DNA of 64,000 nt from Cyanobium usitatum str. Tous (lineage in GTDB: Bacteria > Cyanobacteriota > Cyanobacteriia > PCC-6307 > Cyanobiaceae): positions 1,116,001 to 1,180,000 of the forward strand of contig NZ_OY986431.1 of NCBI RefSeq assembly GCF_963920485.1, read 5' to 3'. Of the stretch, positions 55,576-64,000 are shown in pieces. The notes under the pieces were generated by a model. That model had not been told where the DNA came from. It ran no database searches and saw nothing but the letters and a program-made list of their open reading frames with translations. Position numbers and translations under genes: made by a program. How positions within the stretch are numbered: the first letter of the stretch is position 1; every line of letters begins with the position of its first letter.

Positions 55576-56397
55576 ATGTTTGTTTTTGCGATGTCGCTGC
55601 GCCACCTGCGCCCTGCTCAACAGCCCCAAACCCTCAGTCGCATGGCTCTGGCCATGCTTTCCCTGGCTACTGGGCTGAGCATCACCGTGGCTTCCCTGCC
55701 AGGAGTTCCAGGTGGTGCGGCTTTGGCCCAGAGCCAGAGCGGTGGCGTGGATCGTCCAGCCCTCAGCGTCGAAGCCGCCCGCGCTGCCGCCAATCGCATT
55801 TTGGCAGCAGTAAAAAGCCGCGATCCCAACCTGCGCTACAGCCAATTCTCAGAGGAACTCAAGGCGGTTAGCAGCCCTTCGATGGTGGCGGAGACAATGC
55901 GTACCCAACCCCAACTACTGAGCTGGAAGCTGCTCAGCGTCCAGCGCGGCCTGCGCAGCACCACCGTGGAGGTCAGTCTCAACACGAGCGCTGGCAAGAG
56001 AGAGGTGTTCCTAGTGCTCAATGGTGCCGGACAGATCAGCGGTTACCACATCGATCTGGCCGATCAGGCCCCCAGCCTGGTGGCCATAAAATTTGTCACG
56101 GCCCTCAGCACTGGCCACTTCATCTCTGCCCGCGGCTTTCTCAGCCTGGAATTGCAGGGGGAGATTGACGTCGCCAGTCTGCAGGCTCGCTGGCAGCAGC
56201 TGCAGCGCCAGACCGGAGATTTTGTGCGCATCAACAAGGCCGTTGAAGCGGGCAGCAGCGCTGACCAGCACCTGGTTTTGGTTTACACCGAATTCAACCG
56301 ACTGAGCGACTCCCTGTTTGTGATCCTTAATGCCAACAACGACATAATCGGTATCGACTTTCCCAGCGATCCAATCGTCCCCAAGCAGGTGCGCTGA
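55576..56397 (+). CDS. Exported protein with two DUF3887-like repeats
   Basis: 273 residues. The signal region includes RMALAMLSLA TGLSITVA and ends GGAALAQS near residue 53. The mature part repeats a pattern: NRILAAVKSRDPNLRYSQ, VFLVLNGAGQISGYHID first, then FVTALSTGHFISARGF, LFVILNANNDIIGIDFP. This resembles DUF3887 domains, possibly ligand-binding but of unknown use. It starts 6 bases after the hydrolase. Confidence 0.75.
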   Translation: MFVFAMSLRHLRPAQQPQTLSRMALAMLSLATGLSITVASLPGVPGGAALAQSQSGGVDRPALSVEAARAAANRILAAVKSRDPNLRYSQFSEELKAVSSPSMVAETMRTQPQLLSWKLLSVQRGLRSTTVEVSLNTSAGKREVFLVLNGAGQISGYHIDLADQAPSLVAIKFVTALSTGHFISARGFLSLELQGEIDVASLQARWQQLQRQTGDFVRINKAVEAGSSADQHLVLVYTEFNRLSDSLFVILNANNDIIGIDFPSDPIVPKQVR

Positions 56398-56439
56398 GCC
56401 CTAGGCCGCCTAAGCTCGCCATCCGATCGCTGCTGGTAC

Positions 56440-58764
56440 ATGTCCTTGCTCACCCTTAACTGGATGGCGGAGGATTGCCAGCGGCTGGCTGAATGCCGGC
56501 ACGACCACCCGTTTGCGGTGCTGGGGCCCCAGCCTCTCGAATCGGGCGGTTGGGTGCTGCGCGTCTGGATGCCTGAGGCAGAGCGCGTTGAGCTGCTGAT
56601 CGATGGCCAATCGCTGCCGATGGCCACCCCGAATCATCCTTGGATTTTCGAGGCCCCTTGGGGCAGTGATCCTGGTTCTTCCTATCAGGTGCGGGTCAAC
56701 CGAGGCGGCATCGAACACGTGCAGCCCGATCCCTGGTCGTTTCGCCATGAGTGGATGGGCGAACTGGATCGCCTGTTATTTGCAGAGGGCAACCACCACC
56801 ACATTTGGCGCCGCATGGGTGCCCACGTAGTCGAGCACAACGGCGTCAAAGGCGTTCAGTTTTGCCTCTGGGCCCCTAATGCCCGCAGCGTGGCGGTGCT
56901 GGGCAATTTCAACGGCTGGGATGGCCGCCACCATCCGATGCAGGCAAGGGTGGGCGGATCCTGGGAGCTATTCATTCCTGGGATTGAGCCAGGTGAGATC
57001 TACAAATACGAGGTGCGGGCTCAAAACGGGCACTGCTACCAGAAAGCCGACCCCTATGGCTTCCGCCACGAGATTCGTCCAAACAACGGCTCAATAGTTG
57101 AGTCCCTTGCAGGCCACCATTGGCAAGACTCGGGCTGGATGCAGGAGCGGGACAGCCGCAACCCCCTCGACCAGCCGGTTTCTGTGTATGAAATGCATCT
57201 GGGCAGCTGGATGCACGGCGCTGCCGACCAGCCCTACATCGAACCTGACGGCACACCGAGAGCGCCGGTGCCTGCAGCCGACCTCAAGCCCGGTGCTCGC
57301 CTGCTCACCTATCCAGAGCTAGCTGATCGGGTCATCCCCTATGTGAAGGCCCGCGGCTTCACTCACATCGAGCTGATGCCCATCTCGGAGCATCCCTTTG
57401 ATGGTTCTTGGGGCTACCAAGTCACGGGCTGGTACGCCCCAACCAGTCGCTTTGGCACACCGGATGAATTCCGCTCCTTTGTAGACCGTTGCCACGCCGA
57501 AGGCATCGGCGTGATCCTCGACTGGGTGCCAGGCCACTTCCCCAAAGATGCCCACGGCCTGGCCTTCTTTGATGGCGCCCATCTTTATGAGCATGCCGAT
57601 CCGCGCATCGGCGAGCACAAGGAGTGGGGCACCCTCATCTTCAACTACAGCCGCAACGAAGTACGCAACTTCCTTGTAGCCAACCTGGTTTATTGGTTTG
57701 AAGAGTTCCACATCGATGGCATCCGCGTAGATGCGGTGGCCTCCATGCTTTATCGCGACTACCTGCGTCCAGATGGTGAATGGTTGCCGAATGAGAATGG
57801 CGGCCGGGAAAACACCGAGGCCGTTACTTTCCTGCAACAGGCCAACCACGTGCTGTTCGAGCACTTCCCCGGAGCACTCTCTATTGCCGAGGAATCCACC
57901 ACCTGGCCCATGGTTACCCAGCCCACCAATATCGGTGGCCTCGGGTTCAACCTCAAATGGAACATGGGCTGGATGCACGACATGCTCGATTACTTCGAGC
58001 TTGATCCCTGGTTCCGCCAGTTCCACCAGAATAACGTCACCTTCTCAATCTGGTATGCCTTCACCGAGAATTTCATGCTGGCTTTGAGCCACGATGAAGT
58101 GGTACATGGCAAGAGCAACCTCTTGCACAAAATGCCAGGTGACGACTGGCAAAAATTCGCCAATGTGCGGGCACTGCTGGCATACATGTGGACCCATCCC
58201 GGCAAGAAGACCATCTTCATGGGGATGGAATTTGGCCAGCGGTCTGAGTGGAACGTATGGGGCGATTTGCAGTGGGATCTGTTACAGCACGACTCTCACC
58301 AGGGATTGCAGCGCCTCGTCGACGATCTCAACGTCTTCTACAAATCTGAGCGAGCTCTCTGGGGAGACGACTTCAGCGAATTTGGCTTCCAGTGGATCGA
58401 TTGCAACGACAATCGCCACTCGATCATCAGCTTCATGCGTCGTGAAAGTGCTACGGGCAAGTGGCTTGTGGTGGTGGCCAACTTCACCCCCCAGAGCCAT
58501 TCCCACTATCGAGTGGGTGTACCGCTGGAAGGCTTCTATGAGGAAGCCTTCAACACCGATGCCGAGCGCTACGGCGGCAGCAACCTGGGCAACCTGGGTG
58601 GCAAATTCACCGACCAGTGGGGTATTCACGGCTATGAACAATCCCTTGATCTCTGCCTGCCACCCCTTTCGGTGCTCGTCTTCCGTCGGGATGAAATCCG
58701 CAGCCAGCAGCTGGATGAAGACACCTGTGACGAAGCCGCCAATTCCGGGGCCCTGCTCGGGTAA
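56440..58764 (+). CDS. glgB: 1,4-alpha-glucan branching enzyme
   Basis: GlgB makes alpha-1,6 branches in glycogen. A carbohydrate-binding N-terminal part ([18 protein letters not shown], residues about 140) precedes the GH13 barrel. Nucleophile Asp431 is in [10 protein letters not shown], acid Glu484 in [10 protein letters not shown], and the third acid is in [10 protein letters not shown]. The C-terminal beta domain ends near VFRRDEI. 774 residues, close to the family. hemE follows 26 bases later. Confidence 0.96.
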   Translation: MSLLTLNWMAEDCQRLAECRHDHPFAVLGPQPLESGGWVLRVWMPEAERVELLIDGQSLPMATPNHPWIFEAPWGSDPGSSYQVRVNRGGIEHVQPDPWSFRHEWMGELDRLLFAEGNHHHIWRRMGAHVVEHNGVKGVQFCLWAPNARSVAVLGNFNGWDGRHHPMQARVGGSWELFIPGIEPGEIYKYEVRAQNGHCYQKADPYGFRHEIRPNNGSIVESLAGHHWQDSGWMQERDSRNPLDQPVSVYEMHLGSWMHGAADQPYIEPDGTPRAPVPAADLKPGARLLTYPELADRVIPYVKARGFTHIELMPISEHPFDGSWGYQVTGWYAPTSRFGTPDEFRSFVDRCHAEGIGVILDWVPGHFPKDAHGLAFFDGAHLYEHADPRIGEHKEWGTLIFNYSRNEVRNFLVANLVYWFEEFHIDGIRVDAVASMLYRDYLRPDGEWLPNENGGRENTEAVTFLQQANHVLFEHFPGALSIAEESTTWPMVTQPTNIGGLGFNLKWNMGWMHDMLDYFELDPWFRQFHQNNVTFSIWYAFTENFMLALSHDEVVHGKSNLLHKMPGDDWQKFANVRALLAYMWTHPGKKTIFMGMEFGQRSEWNVWGDLQWDLLQHDSHQGLQRLVDDLNVFYKSERALWGDDFSEFGFQWIDCNDNRHSIISFMRRESATGKWLVVVANFTPQSHSHYRVGVPLEGFYEEAFNTDAERYGGSNLGNLGGKFTDQWGIHGYEQSLDLCLPPLSVLVFRRDEIRSQQLDEDTCDEAANSGALLG

Positions 58765-58790
58765 GTTCTCGCTTCGCTCTGCTTGCACCC

Positions 58791-59849
58791 ATGACCGAAA
58801 CCGCCCCCCTGCTGCTGCGCGCCGCCCGAGGTGAGCAGGTGGAGCGGCCCCCTGTCTGGATGATGCGCCAGGCCGGCCGCTACATGAAGGTGTATCGCGA
58901 CCTTCGCGACCGCCATCCCGGCTTCCGGGAGCGCTCGGAAAACCCCGATCTCTCATACGAGATCTCGATGCAGCCCTTCCACGCCTTCAAGCCCGACGGC
59001 GTGATCCTCTTTTCAGACATCCTCACGCCCCTGCCGGGTATGGGGATCAACTTCGACATCATTGAAAGCCAGGGGCCCCTGATCCAGGAGCCAATCCGCA
59101 ATCTTGCCCAAGTAGAGGCTTTGCGAGCCTTGGAGCCGGCCGAGAGCATGCCTTTTGTGGGTGAGGTGCTCACCCGCTTGCGTCAATCGGTTGGCAATGA
59201 AGCTGCCGTACTCGGCTTTGTGGGTGCTCCCTGGACCCTGGCCGCCTACGTGGTGGAAGGCAAAAGCAGCAAGAACTATGCCGTTATCAAGGCGATGGCC
59301 TTCCAGGAGCCGGAGCTGCTGCACAAGCTGCTAGACCACTTCGCCGAATCAATTGCCACCTACCTGCGCTACCAGATCGATTCCGGCGCCCAGGTGGTGC
59401 AGATGTTCGATTCCTGGGCCGGCCAGCTCAGCCCCATGGATTACGACAGCTTCGCGGCGCCTTATCAGAAGAAGGTGGTGGATCTGGTTAAGCAAACCCA
59501 TCCCGATACCCCCTTCATCCTCTACATCTCCGGCAGCGCCGGGGTGCTTGAGCGCATGGCAGGCACAGGGGTAGACATCATTTCGCTCGACTGGACCGTG
59601 GACATGGCCGAGGGCCTGGCCCGCCTGCCCGAGCACATCGGCGTGCAGGGCAACGTGGATCCCGGATTGCTGTTCGGTACCCCGGCAGCCATCCAGGCCC
59701 GCATCGACGACACCGTGCGCAAAGCCCGCGGCCGTAAGCACATTCTCAACCTGGGCCACGGCATCCTGCCGGGCACTCCAGAAGAAAACGGCCGCGCCTT
59801 CTTTGAAGCAGGCAAGAGTGTGATGGAGCGCATCGGAGCGGCTGGTTGA
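58791..59849 (+). CDS. hemE: Uroporphyrinogen decarboxylase
   Basis: HemE converts uroporphyrinogen III to coproporphyrinogen III for heme and chlorophyll. [13 protein letters not shown] near residue 20, [13 protein letters not shown], and [13 protein letters not shown] are signatures; [14 protein letters not shown] is the C-terminal motif. 352 residues. Its stop overlaps the TTG start of the next gene (TTGA), so the two are coupled. Confidence 0.97.
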   Translation: MTETAPLLLRAARGEQVERPPVWMMRQAGRYMKVYRDLRDRHPGFRERSENPDLSYEISMQPFHAFKPDGVILFSDILTPLPGMGINFDIIESQGPLIQEPIRNLAQVEALRALEPAESMPFVGEVLTRLRQSVGNEAAVLGFVGAPWTLAAYVVEGKSSKNYAVIKAMAFQEPELLHKLLDHFAESIATYLRYQIDSGAQVVQMFDSWAGQLSPMDYDSFAAPYQKKVVDLVKQTHPDTPFILYISGSAGVLERMAGTGVDIISLDWTVDMAEGLARLPEHIGVQGNVDPGLLFGTPAAIQARIDDTVRKARGRKHILNLGHGILPGTPEENGRAFFEAGKSVMERIGAAG

Positions 59850-60856
59850 GCAGCCCCGCTGGTGGATCCCGGCCCCAGCGGATCCTGATCACAGGGGCCA
59901 GCGGCTGCGTTGGTCAATACATCACCGAGCAGCTTTATCGCCACAGCGATGCGGAGTTGCTGCTGCTGCTGCGTGATCCAGCCAAGCTCAAGGTTGTTTC
60001 AGCGGATGATCCCCGGATCACGCTGCTGGTTGGTGACCTGCGGGAGCTAACGCCCCATGCCGGTGCAATCGCCACTGCTACCCGCATCATCCACACGGCC
60101 ACCGCCTGGGGCGATCCCTTAAGAGCCCAGCAGGTGAACGTGGACGCGGTGAAGCAGCTGCTGGCTTTCACCAGCCCTGTATGGCTGGAGCAGGTGATCT
60201 ACTTCTCCACTGCCTCAATTCTGGATCGCCACTTGCAGCTGCTGCCCGAGGCAGCGGAATTTGGCACTGAATACATCCAAACCAAGGCTCTCTGCCTGCA
60301 ACAACTGGAGGCCCACCCCCTCGCCGCCAAAATTGTTGCCGTATTTCCCACCCTGGTTTTTGGCGGGCAGGTGGGTCCGGGCGACTGCCATCCCACCAGT
60401 TATCTCACCGCTGGGATTAGGGAGGCAACCCGCTGGTTGTGGCTTGCTAAGTGGCTGCGTGCCGAGGCCAGCTTCCACTTCATCCACGCCGCCGACATAG
60501 CCCTGGTGTGCGCCCACTTGGCCACCCAGCCCCATCAGCCCAATCAGGAGCCAAACCAGGGAGCCCTGCGGCGCCTGGTGCTCGGCCAAGCGCCGATCAG
60601 CGTCAATGCCACCGTGGCCCAGCTCTGCCGTTGGCGCCGCAGCTGGCAGCCAGCCTTTGGCATCGATCTGCAGGGCTGGCTGATTGAAGCCCTGATCAAG
60701 CTGCTACGCATCGAGGTCAACGCCTGGGATCGCTTCTCAATTCGCCAGCGCCACTTCGTGCACGAACCGGTGAGCCCACCAGAACGCTTTGGCTTGGTGA
60801 GCTACGCCCCCACTCTCCAAGCTGTGTTCGAAACCGCTGGCCTGCCGCACAGGTGA
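59846..60856 (+). CDS. NAD(P)-dependent epimerase/dehydratase-type short-chain protein
   Basis: 336 residues with the Rossmann turn [17 protein letters not shown] (residues 13-29) and [10 protein letters not shown]. The usual YxxxK catalytic pair is present in an altered place (EYIQTKALC). The extended SDR outline suggests a sugar-nucleotide or sterol-like substrate, unresolved. The TTG at 59846 is forced by position within the hemE stop; a downstream GTG may be used instead. Confidence 0.75.
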   Translation: MSSPAGGSRPQRILITGASGCVGQYITEQLYRHSDAELLLLLRDPAKLKVVSADDPRITLLVGDLRELTPHAGAIATATRIIHTATAWGDPLRAQQVNVDAVKQLLAFTSPVWLEQVIYFSTASILDRHLQLLPEAAEFGTEYIQTKALCLQQLEAHPLAAKIVAVFPTLVFGGQVGPGDCHPTSYLTAGIREATRWLWLAKWLRAEASFHFIHAADIALVCAHLATQPHQPNQEPNQGALRRLVLGQAPISVNATVAQLCRWRRSWQPAFGIDLQGWLIEALIKLLRIEVNAWDRFSIRQRHFVHEPVSPPERFGLVSYAPTLQAVFETAGLPHR

Positions 60857-61035
60857 CTACTACAGGAATGGTTGGGGCAGCAGGGATGACCGCTGAAATC
60901 AACGTCCTGGGACCTGGCTGATCCCTCTAGCGACCCAACTTTGTGGCAATTGTTTCGAACCTGGTTGGCAGAGGTCACATCAGCCCGGTTCACGCCTTAA
61001 TTTTGGCGGGTTGCCCATGCTTTTAAGCGCCCCCC

Positions 61036-61377
61036 ATGCGCCGTCTCTTCTCTCTGATCGCTCTCTGCCTGGCGCTCGTGCTGGGTGCTGCTCCGAGTTT
61101 CGCTGCCGATGTGGCCCATGGCGGCCAGATCTTCTCCGCCAACTGCGCCGCTTGCCACATGGGTGGCGGCAACGTTGTTAACGCCGAGCGCACCCTTAAG
61201 CAGGATGCACTAACGGCCTACCTGGCTAACTACAGCGAAGGCCACGAAGCTGCCATTGCTTACCAGGTGACTAATGGCAAGAACGCCATGCCTGCCTTCG
61301 GTGGCAAGCTAAGCGAAGGTGACATCGCCGATGTCGCCGCCTACGTCGAAGACATGTCTTCTAAAGGCTGGGCTTGA
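61036..61377 (+). CDS. petJ: Cytochrome c6
   Basis: Soluble electron carrier in the thylakoid lumen between cytochrome b6f and photosystem I. A signal peptide ([13 protein letters not shown], cleavage after SFA or SFAA near residue 23-24) is followed by heme-binding CAACH at 37-41. Met85 in KNAMPAF is the axial ligand. 113 residues, normal. It is followed by a strong intrinsic terminator. The 179 bases upstream hold no other gene, and its promoter should lie there. Confidence 0.95.
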   Translation: MRRLFSLIALCLALVLGAAPSFAADVAHGGQIFSANCAACHMGGGNVVNAERTLKQDALTAYLANYSEGHEAAIAYQVTNGKNAMPAFGGKLSEGDIADVAAYVEDMSSKGWA

Positions 61378-61421
61378 TCTAAGCCTGCTCTCCCGGACTG
61401 ATGTCCAATTAGTCCTTAAGC

Positions 61422-61448
61422 AAACCCCGGCTAAGGCCGGGGTTTTTT
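61422..61448 (+). terminator. Intrinsic terminator of petJ
   Basis: AAACCCCGGC (61422-61431) pairs with GCCGGGGTTT (61436-61445) around the loop TAAG, a 10-bp stem followed by a run of six T. It lies about 45 bases after the petJ stop. Confidence 0.93.
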
Positions 61449-61495
61449 GTTGGCCACGGAAGCCAAGCGAACATCCCGGAACTTCAGAGCTGATC

Positions 61496-61702
61496 TCAGC
61501 TCTGGCTTCGGCGCACAGCCAGCACGGCCAGATAGAGCTCCTCCGGAACCTCGCGGATGTCGTATTCGCTGGGAAGCACACCGTGCACATAGCGATGCAC
61601 GGCCAGCCAGCAGTTGCGCTCCGGATCCCGACCAGTGCCATCAAACTCCCGCGACTCAGCAGCCAGTTGCTCAATCAACGGGTCGTTCCAGGTGTCTTTC
61701 AC
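61496..61702 (-). CDS. Small conserved-type hypothetical protein, 68 residues
   Basis: It reads LIEQLAAESR, DPERNCWLAVHRYVHG and REVPEELYLA: acidic, helical, no signal or membrane segment. It looks like a conserved cyanobacterial short protein, but I cannot name it. It is antisense to nothing functional and sits between the petJ terminator and the next gene. Confidence 0.6.
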   Translation of the reverse strand: MKDTWNDPLIEQLAAESREFDGTGRDPERNCWLAVHRYVHGVLPSEYDIREVPEELYLAVLAVRRSQS

Positions 61703-61760
61703 GGCAGCGATCCCCTATCTGGGGGGCCAGAGTGGGAGCAGTCTGAACTAGTGCACTGGC

Positions 61761-62078
61761 ATGGCAGCCCATACCCCCTCGCCAGCGACGCTACTGCTGC
61801 TGGGACTCGCCCTCGCCGGGGTTGGGCTGCTGGGAAGCCTCCAAGGCCAGGCTCTGGCTCAGGGCTTGCCTAAGCCCTCCTGTCCCCTGGCGGTGCCGCC
61901 TAGCCAGAAATTGTTCCAGCCCCGGCGCATCCAACCCAATCAGGTGCAGGCCAAGAACGCAATGGGCTGCCTCTCCCCCGCCGACGCGGTTTACGGAGCG
62001 GATGGCTGTCCACTGCGCATGTGCGGCGCCGAGGCCGGCGTGATCCAGCTGCCTGATTACAACGGCACGCCGCGTTGA
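61761..62078 (+). CDS. Small exported hypothetical protein, 105 residues
   Basis: A probable signal peptide (PATLLLLGLALAGVGLLG, cleavage near QALAQG at residue 34) leads to a mature part with Cys at PSCPL, GCLSP, DGCPL and MCGAE, four cysteines that may pair. No family is recognised. A hairpin follows its stop. Confidence 0.6.
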   Translation: MAAHTPSPATLLLLGLALAGVGLLGSLQGQALAQGLPKPSCPLAVPPSQKLFQPRRIQPNQVQAKNAMGCLSPADAVYGADGCPLRMCGAEAGVIQLPDYNGTPR

Positions 62079-62097
62079 CGGTTTCCCACTAGCTCTA

Positions 62098-62129
62098 GGG
62101 AGGACCGAATCAATCCGTTCGGTTCTCCT
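62098..62129 (+). terminator. 12-bp hairpin between the small exported gene and clpB
   Basis: GGGAGGACCGAA (62098-62109) pairs with TTCGGTTCTCCT (62118-62129) around loop TCAATCCG, with ten Watson-Crick pairs and two G-U pairs. No T run follows. It could be a terminator of the preceding gene or a structured leader of clpB, whose start lies 62 bases downstream. Confidence 0.5.
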
Positions 62130-62174
62130 CGCTGCTGGATTGAGACAACGGACATACGGTTGATCGAGCAGCTC

Positions 62175-62182
62175 AAAGGAGG
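62175..62182 (+). promoter_or_regulatory. Strong ribosome binding site of clpB
   Basis: AAAGGAGG ends 9 bases before ATG 62192, a near-perfect anti-16S match. It fixes the start of clpB, and is much stronger than most start sites seen in this window. Confidence 0.8.
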
Positions 62183-62191
62183 CAAGTGGCC

Positions 62192-64000
62192 ATGCATCCC
62201 ACCGCCGAACTTTTCACCGAGAAAGCCTGGGCCTCCGTGGTGGCGGCCCAGCAACTGGCGCAGCAGCGGCGTCAGCAGCAGATGGAAAGCGAGCATCTGC
62301 TCGCCGCCCTACTAAGCCAGCAGGGCTTGGCCGGCCGCATTCTGGAAAAGGCCGGCGTAGATGTGGGCACCCTCAGTCAGAAGGTTGAGGCCTGGATCCT
62401 CGCTCAGCCAAGCCTTAGTGCGCCCCCCGATAACGTCTATCTCGGCAAGGGGCTCAATACCGTTCTTGACCAGGCCCAGGAGCTCAAACAGTCCTACGGC
62501 GACAGCTACATCGCTATTGAGCACCTGCTTCTGGCCCTAGCGATCGACGACCGCTGCGGCAAGCAATTGCTATCTCAAGCTGGCACAAACACCAACAAAC
62601 TCAAAGAAGCTGTACAGGCCATCCGCGGATCCCAAAACGTGACCGATCAGAACCCAGAAGGCACCTATGAATCCCTGGAGAAATACGGCAGGGATCTCAC
62701 GGCCGCTGCGCGCGAAGGCAAGCTCGATCCGGTGATAGGCCGCGATGAAGAAATCCGCCGCACGATCCAGATCCTCAGCCGCCGCACCAAGAACAACCCG
62801 GTGCTGATCGGCGAGCCCGGTGTGGGCAAAACCGCGATCGTCGAGGGCCTGGCCCAGCGCATCGTCAATGGCGATGTGCCCCAGGCGCTGCAGAACCGCC
62901 AGCTCGTGTCGCTGGATATGGGGGCCCTGATCGCAGGTGCCAAATACCGCGGTGAGTTTGAGGAGCGGCTCAAGGCCGTGCTCAAGGAGGTCACAGCCTC
63001 CGAGGGCCAGATTGTGCTGTTCATCGACGAGATCCACACGGTGGTGGGGGCAGGCGCCAGCGGCGGTGCCATGGATGCAAGCAACCTGCTCAAGCCGATG
63101 CTGGCCAGAGGTGAACTGCGCTGCATCGGCGCCACCACCCTCGATGAGCACCGCCAGCACATCGAGAAGGATCCGGCCCTGGAGCGGCGCTTCCAGCAGG
63201 TGTTCGTGGATCAACCCACGGTGGAAGACACCATTTCAATCCTGCGGGGCCTGAAAGAGCGCTACGAGGTGCACCACGGCGTACGCATCGCCGACAACGC
63301 CCTGGTGGCAGCTGCCGTGCTCTCCAGCCGATACATCGCCGATCGCTTCTTACCAGACAAGGCAATCGATCTGATGGACGAATCGGCCGCCCGCCTAAAG
63401 ATGGAGATCACCTCCAAGCCGGAGCAGATCGACGAGCTCGATCGCCGCATCCTGCAGCTGGAGATGGAAAAGTTGTCTCTGGGGCGCGAATCCGACCCTG
63501 CCAGCAAGGATCGGCTTGAGCGACTGGAGAAGGAGCTGGCCGATCTAAGCGAACAGCAGAGCACCCTCAATGCCCAATGGCAGGCAGAAAAGAGCTCCAT
63601 CGATGAGCTGGGCGCCATCAAAGAGGAGATCGAGCAGGTGCAGCTGCAGGTGGAGCAGGCCAAGCGCAACTACGACCTCAACAAGGCCGCTGAGCTCGAA
63701 TACGGCACCCTGGCCGAGCTGCATAAGAAACTTGCAGCCAAAGAAGAGGCACTTAATGCCAGCGGCAGCGATAAGACCATGCTGCGCGAAGAGGTCACCG
63801 AAGACGACATCGCCGAGGTGATCGCCAAATGGACCGGCATCCCCGTGGCCAAGTTGGTCCAAAGCGAGATGGCGAAGCTGCTGCACCTGGAGGAGGAGCT
63901 GCACACCCGTGTGATCGGTCAGGCCCAGGCGGTCACAGCAGTAGCCGATGCAATTCAGCGATCAAGAGCAGGTCTGAGCGATCCCAACCGGCCAATCGCA
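62192..64000 (+). CDS. clpB: Chaperone ClpB (N-terminal 603 residues; runs off the window)
   Basis: ClpB disaggregates proteins with DnaK after heat or stress. The N domain reads [10 protein letters not shown], and [10 protein letters not shown] shows the Clp repeat. NBD1 has Walker A GEPGVGKT at 207-214 and Walker [22 protein letters not shown] is sensor 1. A long charged coiled-coil middle domain, about 410-525, separates ClpB from ClpA and ClpC. The frame reaches the edge with [10 protein letters not shown], just before the second Walker A. No stop is seen. An N-terminal Met start is well supported by the ribosome binding site. Confidence 0.95.
   Translation, partial: MHPTAELFTEKAWASVVAAQQLAQQRRQQQMESEHLLAALLSQQGLAGRILEKAGVDVGTLSQKVEAWILAQPSLSAPPDNVYLGKGLNTVLDQAQELKQSYGDSYIAIEHLLLALAIDDRCGKQLLSQAGTNTNKLKEAVQAIRGSQNVTDQNPEGTYESLEKYGRDLTAAAREGKLDPVIGRDEEIRRTIQILSRRTKNNPVLIGEPGVGKTAIVEGLAQRIVNGDVPQALQNRQLVSLDMGALIAGAKYRGEFEERLKAVLKEVTASEGQIVLFIDEIHTVVGAGASGGAMDASNLLKPMLARGELRCIGATTLDEHRQHIEKDPALERRFQQVFVDQPTVEDTISILRGLKERYEVHHGVRIADNALVAAAVLSSRYIADRFLPDKAIDLMDESAARLKMEITSKPEQIDELDRRILQLEMEKLSLGRESDPASKDRLERLEKELADLSEQQSTLNAQWQAEKSSIDELGAIKEEIEQVQLQVEQAKRNYDLNKAAELEYGTLAELHKKLAAKEEALNASGSDKTMLREEVTEDDIAEVIAKWTGIPVAKLVQSEMAKLLHLEEELHTRVIGQAQAVTAVADAIQRSRAGLSDPNRPIA

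Noticed and set aside
62570-63214. 214-codon minus-strand frame opposite clpB
   Set aside because: Mirrors the ClpB NBD1 frame; the plus-strand frame has all AAA+ motifs.
1-64000. tRNA, rRNA, CRISPR arrays or complete insertion sequences
   Set aside because: I found no tRNA-like T-arm with cloverleaf, no rRNA stretch, no regularly spaced repeats and no transposase frame. A covariance-model scan would be needed to exclude small RNAs fully.

Overview
The window looks like the chromosome of a high-GC unicellular alpha-picocyanobacterium (the Synechococcus/Cyanobium group). The evidence is a high-light-inducible protein, cytochrome c6, ndhD, Ycf51, the phylloquinone genes menD and menB, hemE, glgA and glgB, an mntCAB-like manganese importer, and many short proteins of picocyanobacterial families. 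Species and GC class are judged by eye; no database was searched and domain names come from recall of family patterns.

Region 1 (1-15098) is accessory DNA. A plus-strand operon carries a type I restriction-modification system (hsdM, cut by the window edge, then hsdS and hsdR). Two extra genes sit between hsdS and hsdR: a GIY-YIG/DUF4357 protein and a DUF4268 protein. Facing it is a minus-strand block of about 18 mostly tiny genes (15055 down to 7174). It starts with a ribbon-helix-helix protein and a GIY-YIG protein, continues through a chain of stop/start-overlapped unknown genes that share the start sequence CAATGRYTGA, and includes a Dda/RecD-like helicase. It ends in a sigma-70 fragment cut off inside region 2 and joined to another broken gene. 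The right edge of the region falls inside thiD, whose first ~37 codons are absent, so the simplest reading is an integrated element inserted into thiD. No integrase is visible; the left end lies outside the window.

Region 2 (15099-34251) is core chromosome: the thiD remnant, aroA, glmU and a high-light-inducible gene on plus; a minus-strand run menD-menB-L,D-transpeptidase-glgA-unknown-murF; lepB and a DUF760 gene on plus; a minus-strand run of a DUF697 gene, mntC-mntA-mntB and a DUF4336 gene; and a divergent cation-efflux (CDF) gene followed by two small conserved genes.

Region 3 (34257-48334) holds trpS, three small minus-strand genes (DUF2752, TM2, DUF2605), a tight plus-strand series thrS-glk-thrB-ndhD, an M3 oligopeptidase, a NahK-like kinase and a DOMON-like gene, then minus-strand folB, proA and a ROK kinase.

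Region 4 (48363-64000) holds a 4.3 kb tamB on minus, then plus-strand ycf51, small genes, a CocE-type hydrolase, a secreted DUF3887 protein, glgB, hemE, an epimerase, petJ with a clear intrinsic terminator, two small genes, and the first 603 codons of clpB. Together the core genes cover glycogen synthesis, aromatic and menaquinone/phylloquinone precursors, peptidoglycan precursors, heme, electron transport and manganese homeostasis. I saw no rRNA, tRNA, CRISPR array or complete insertion sequence.
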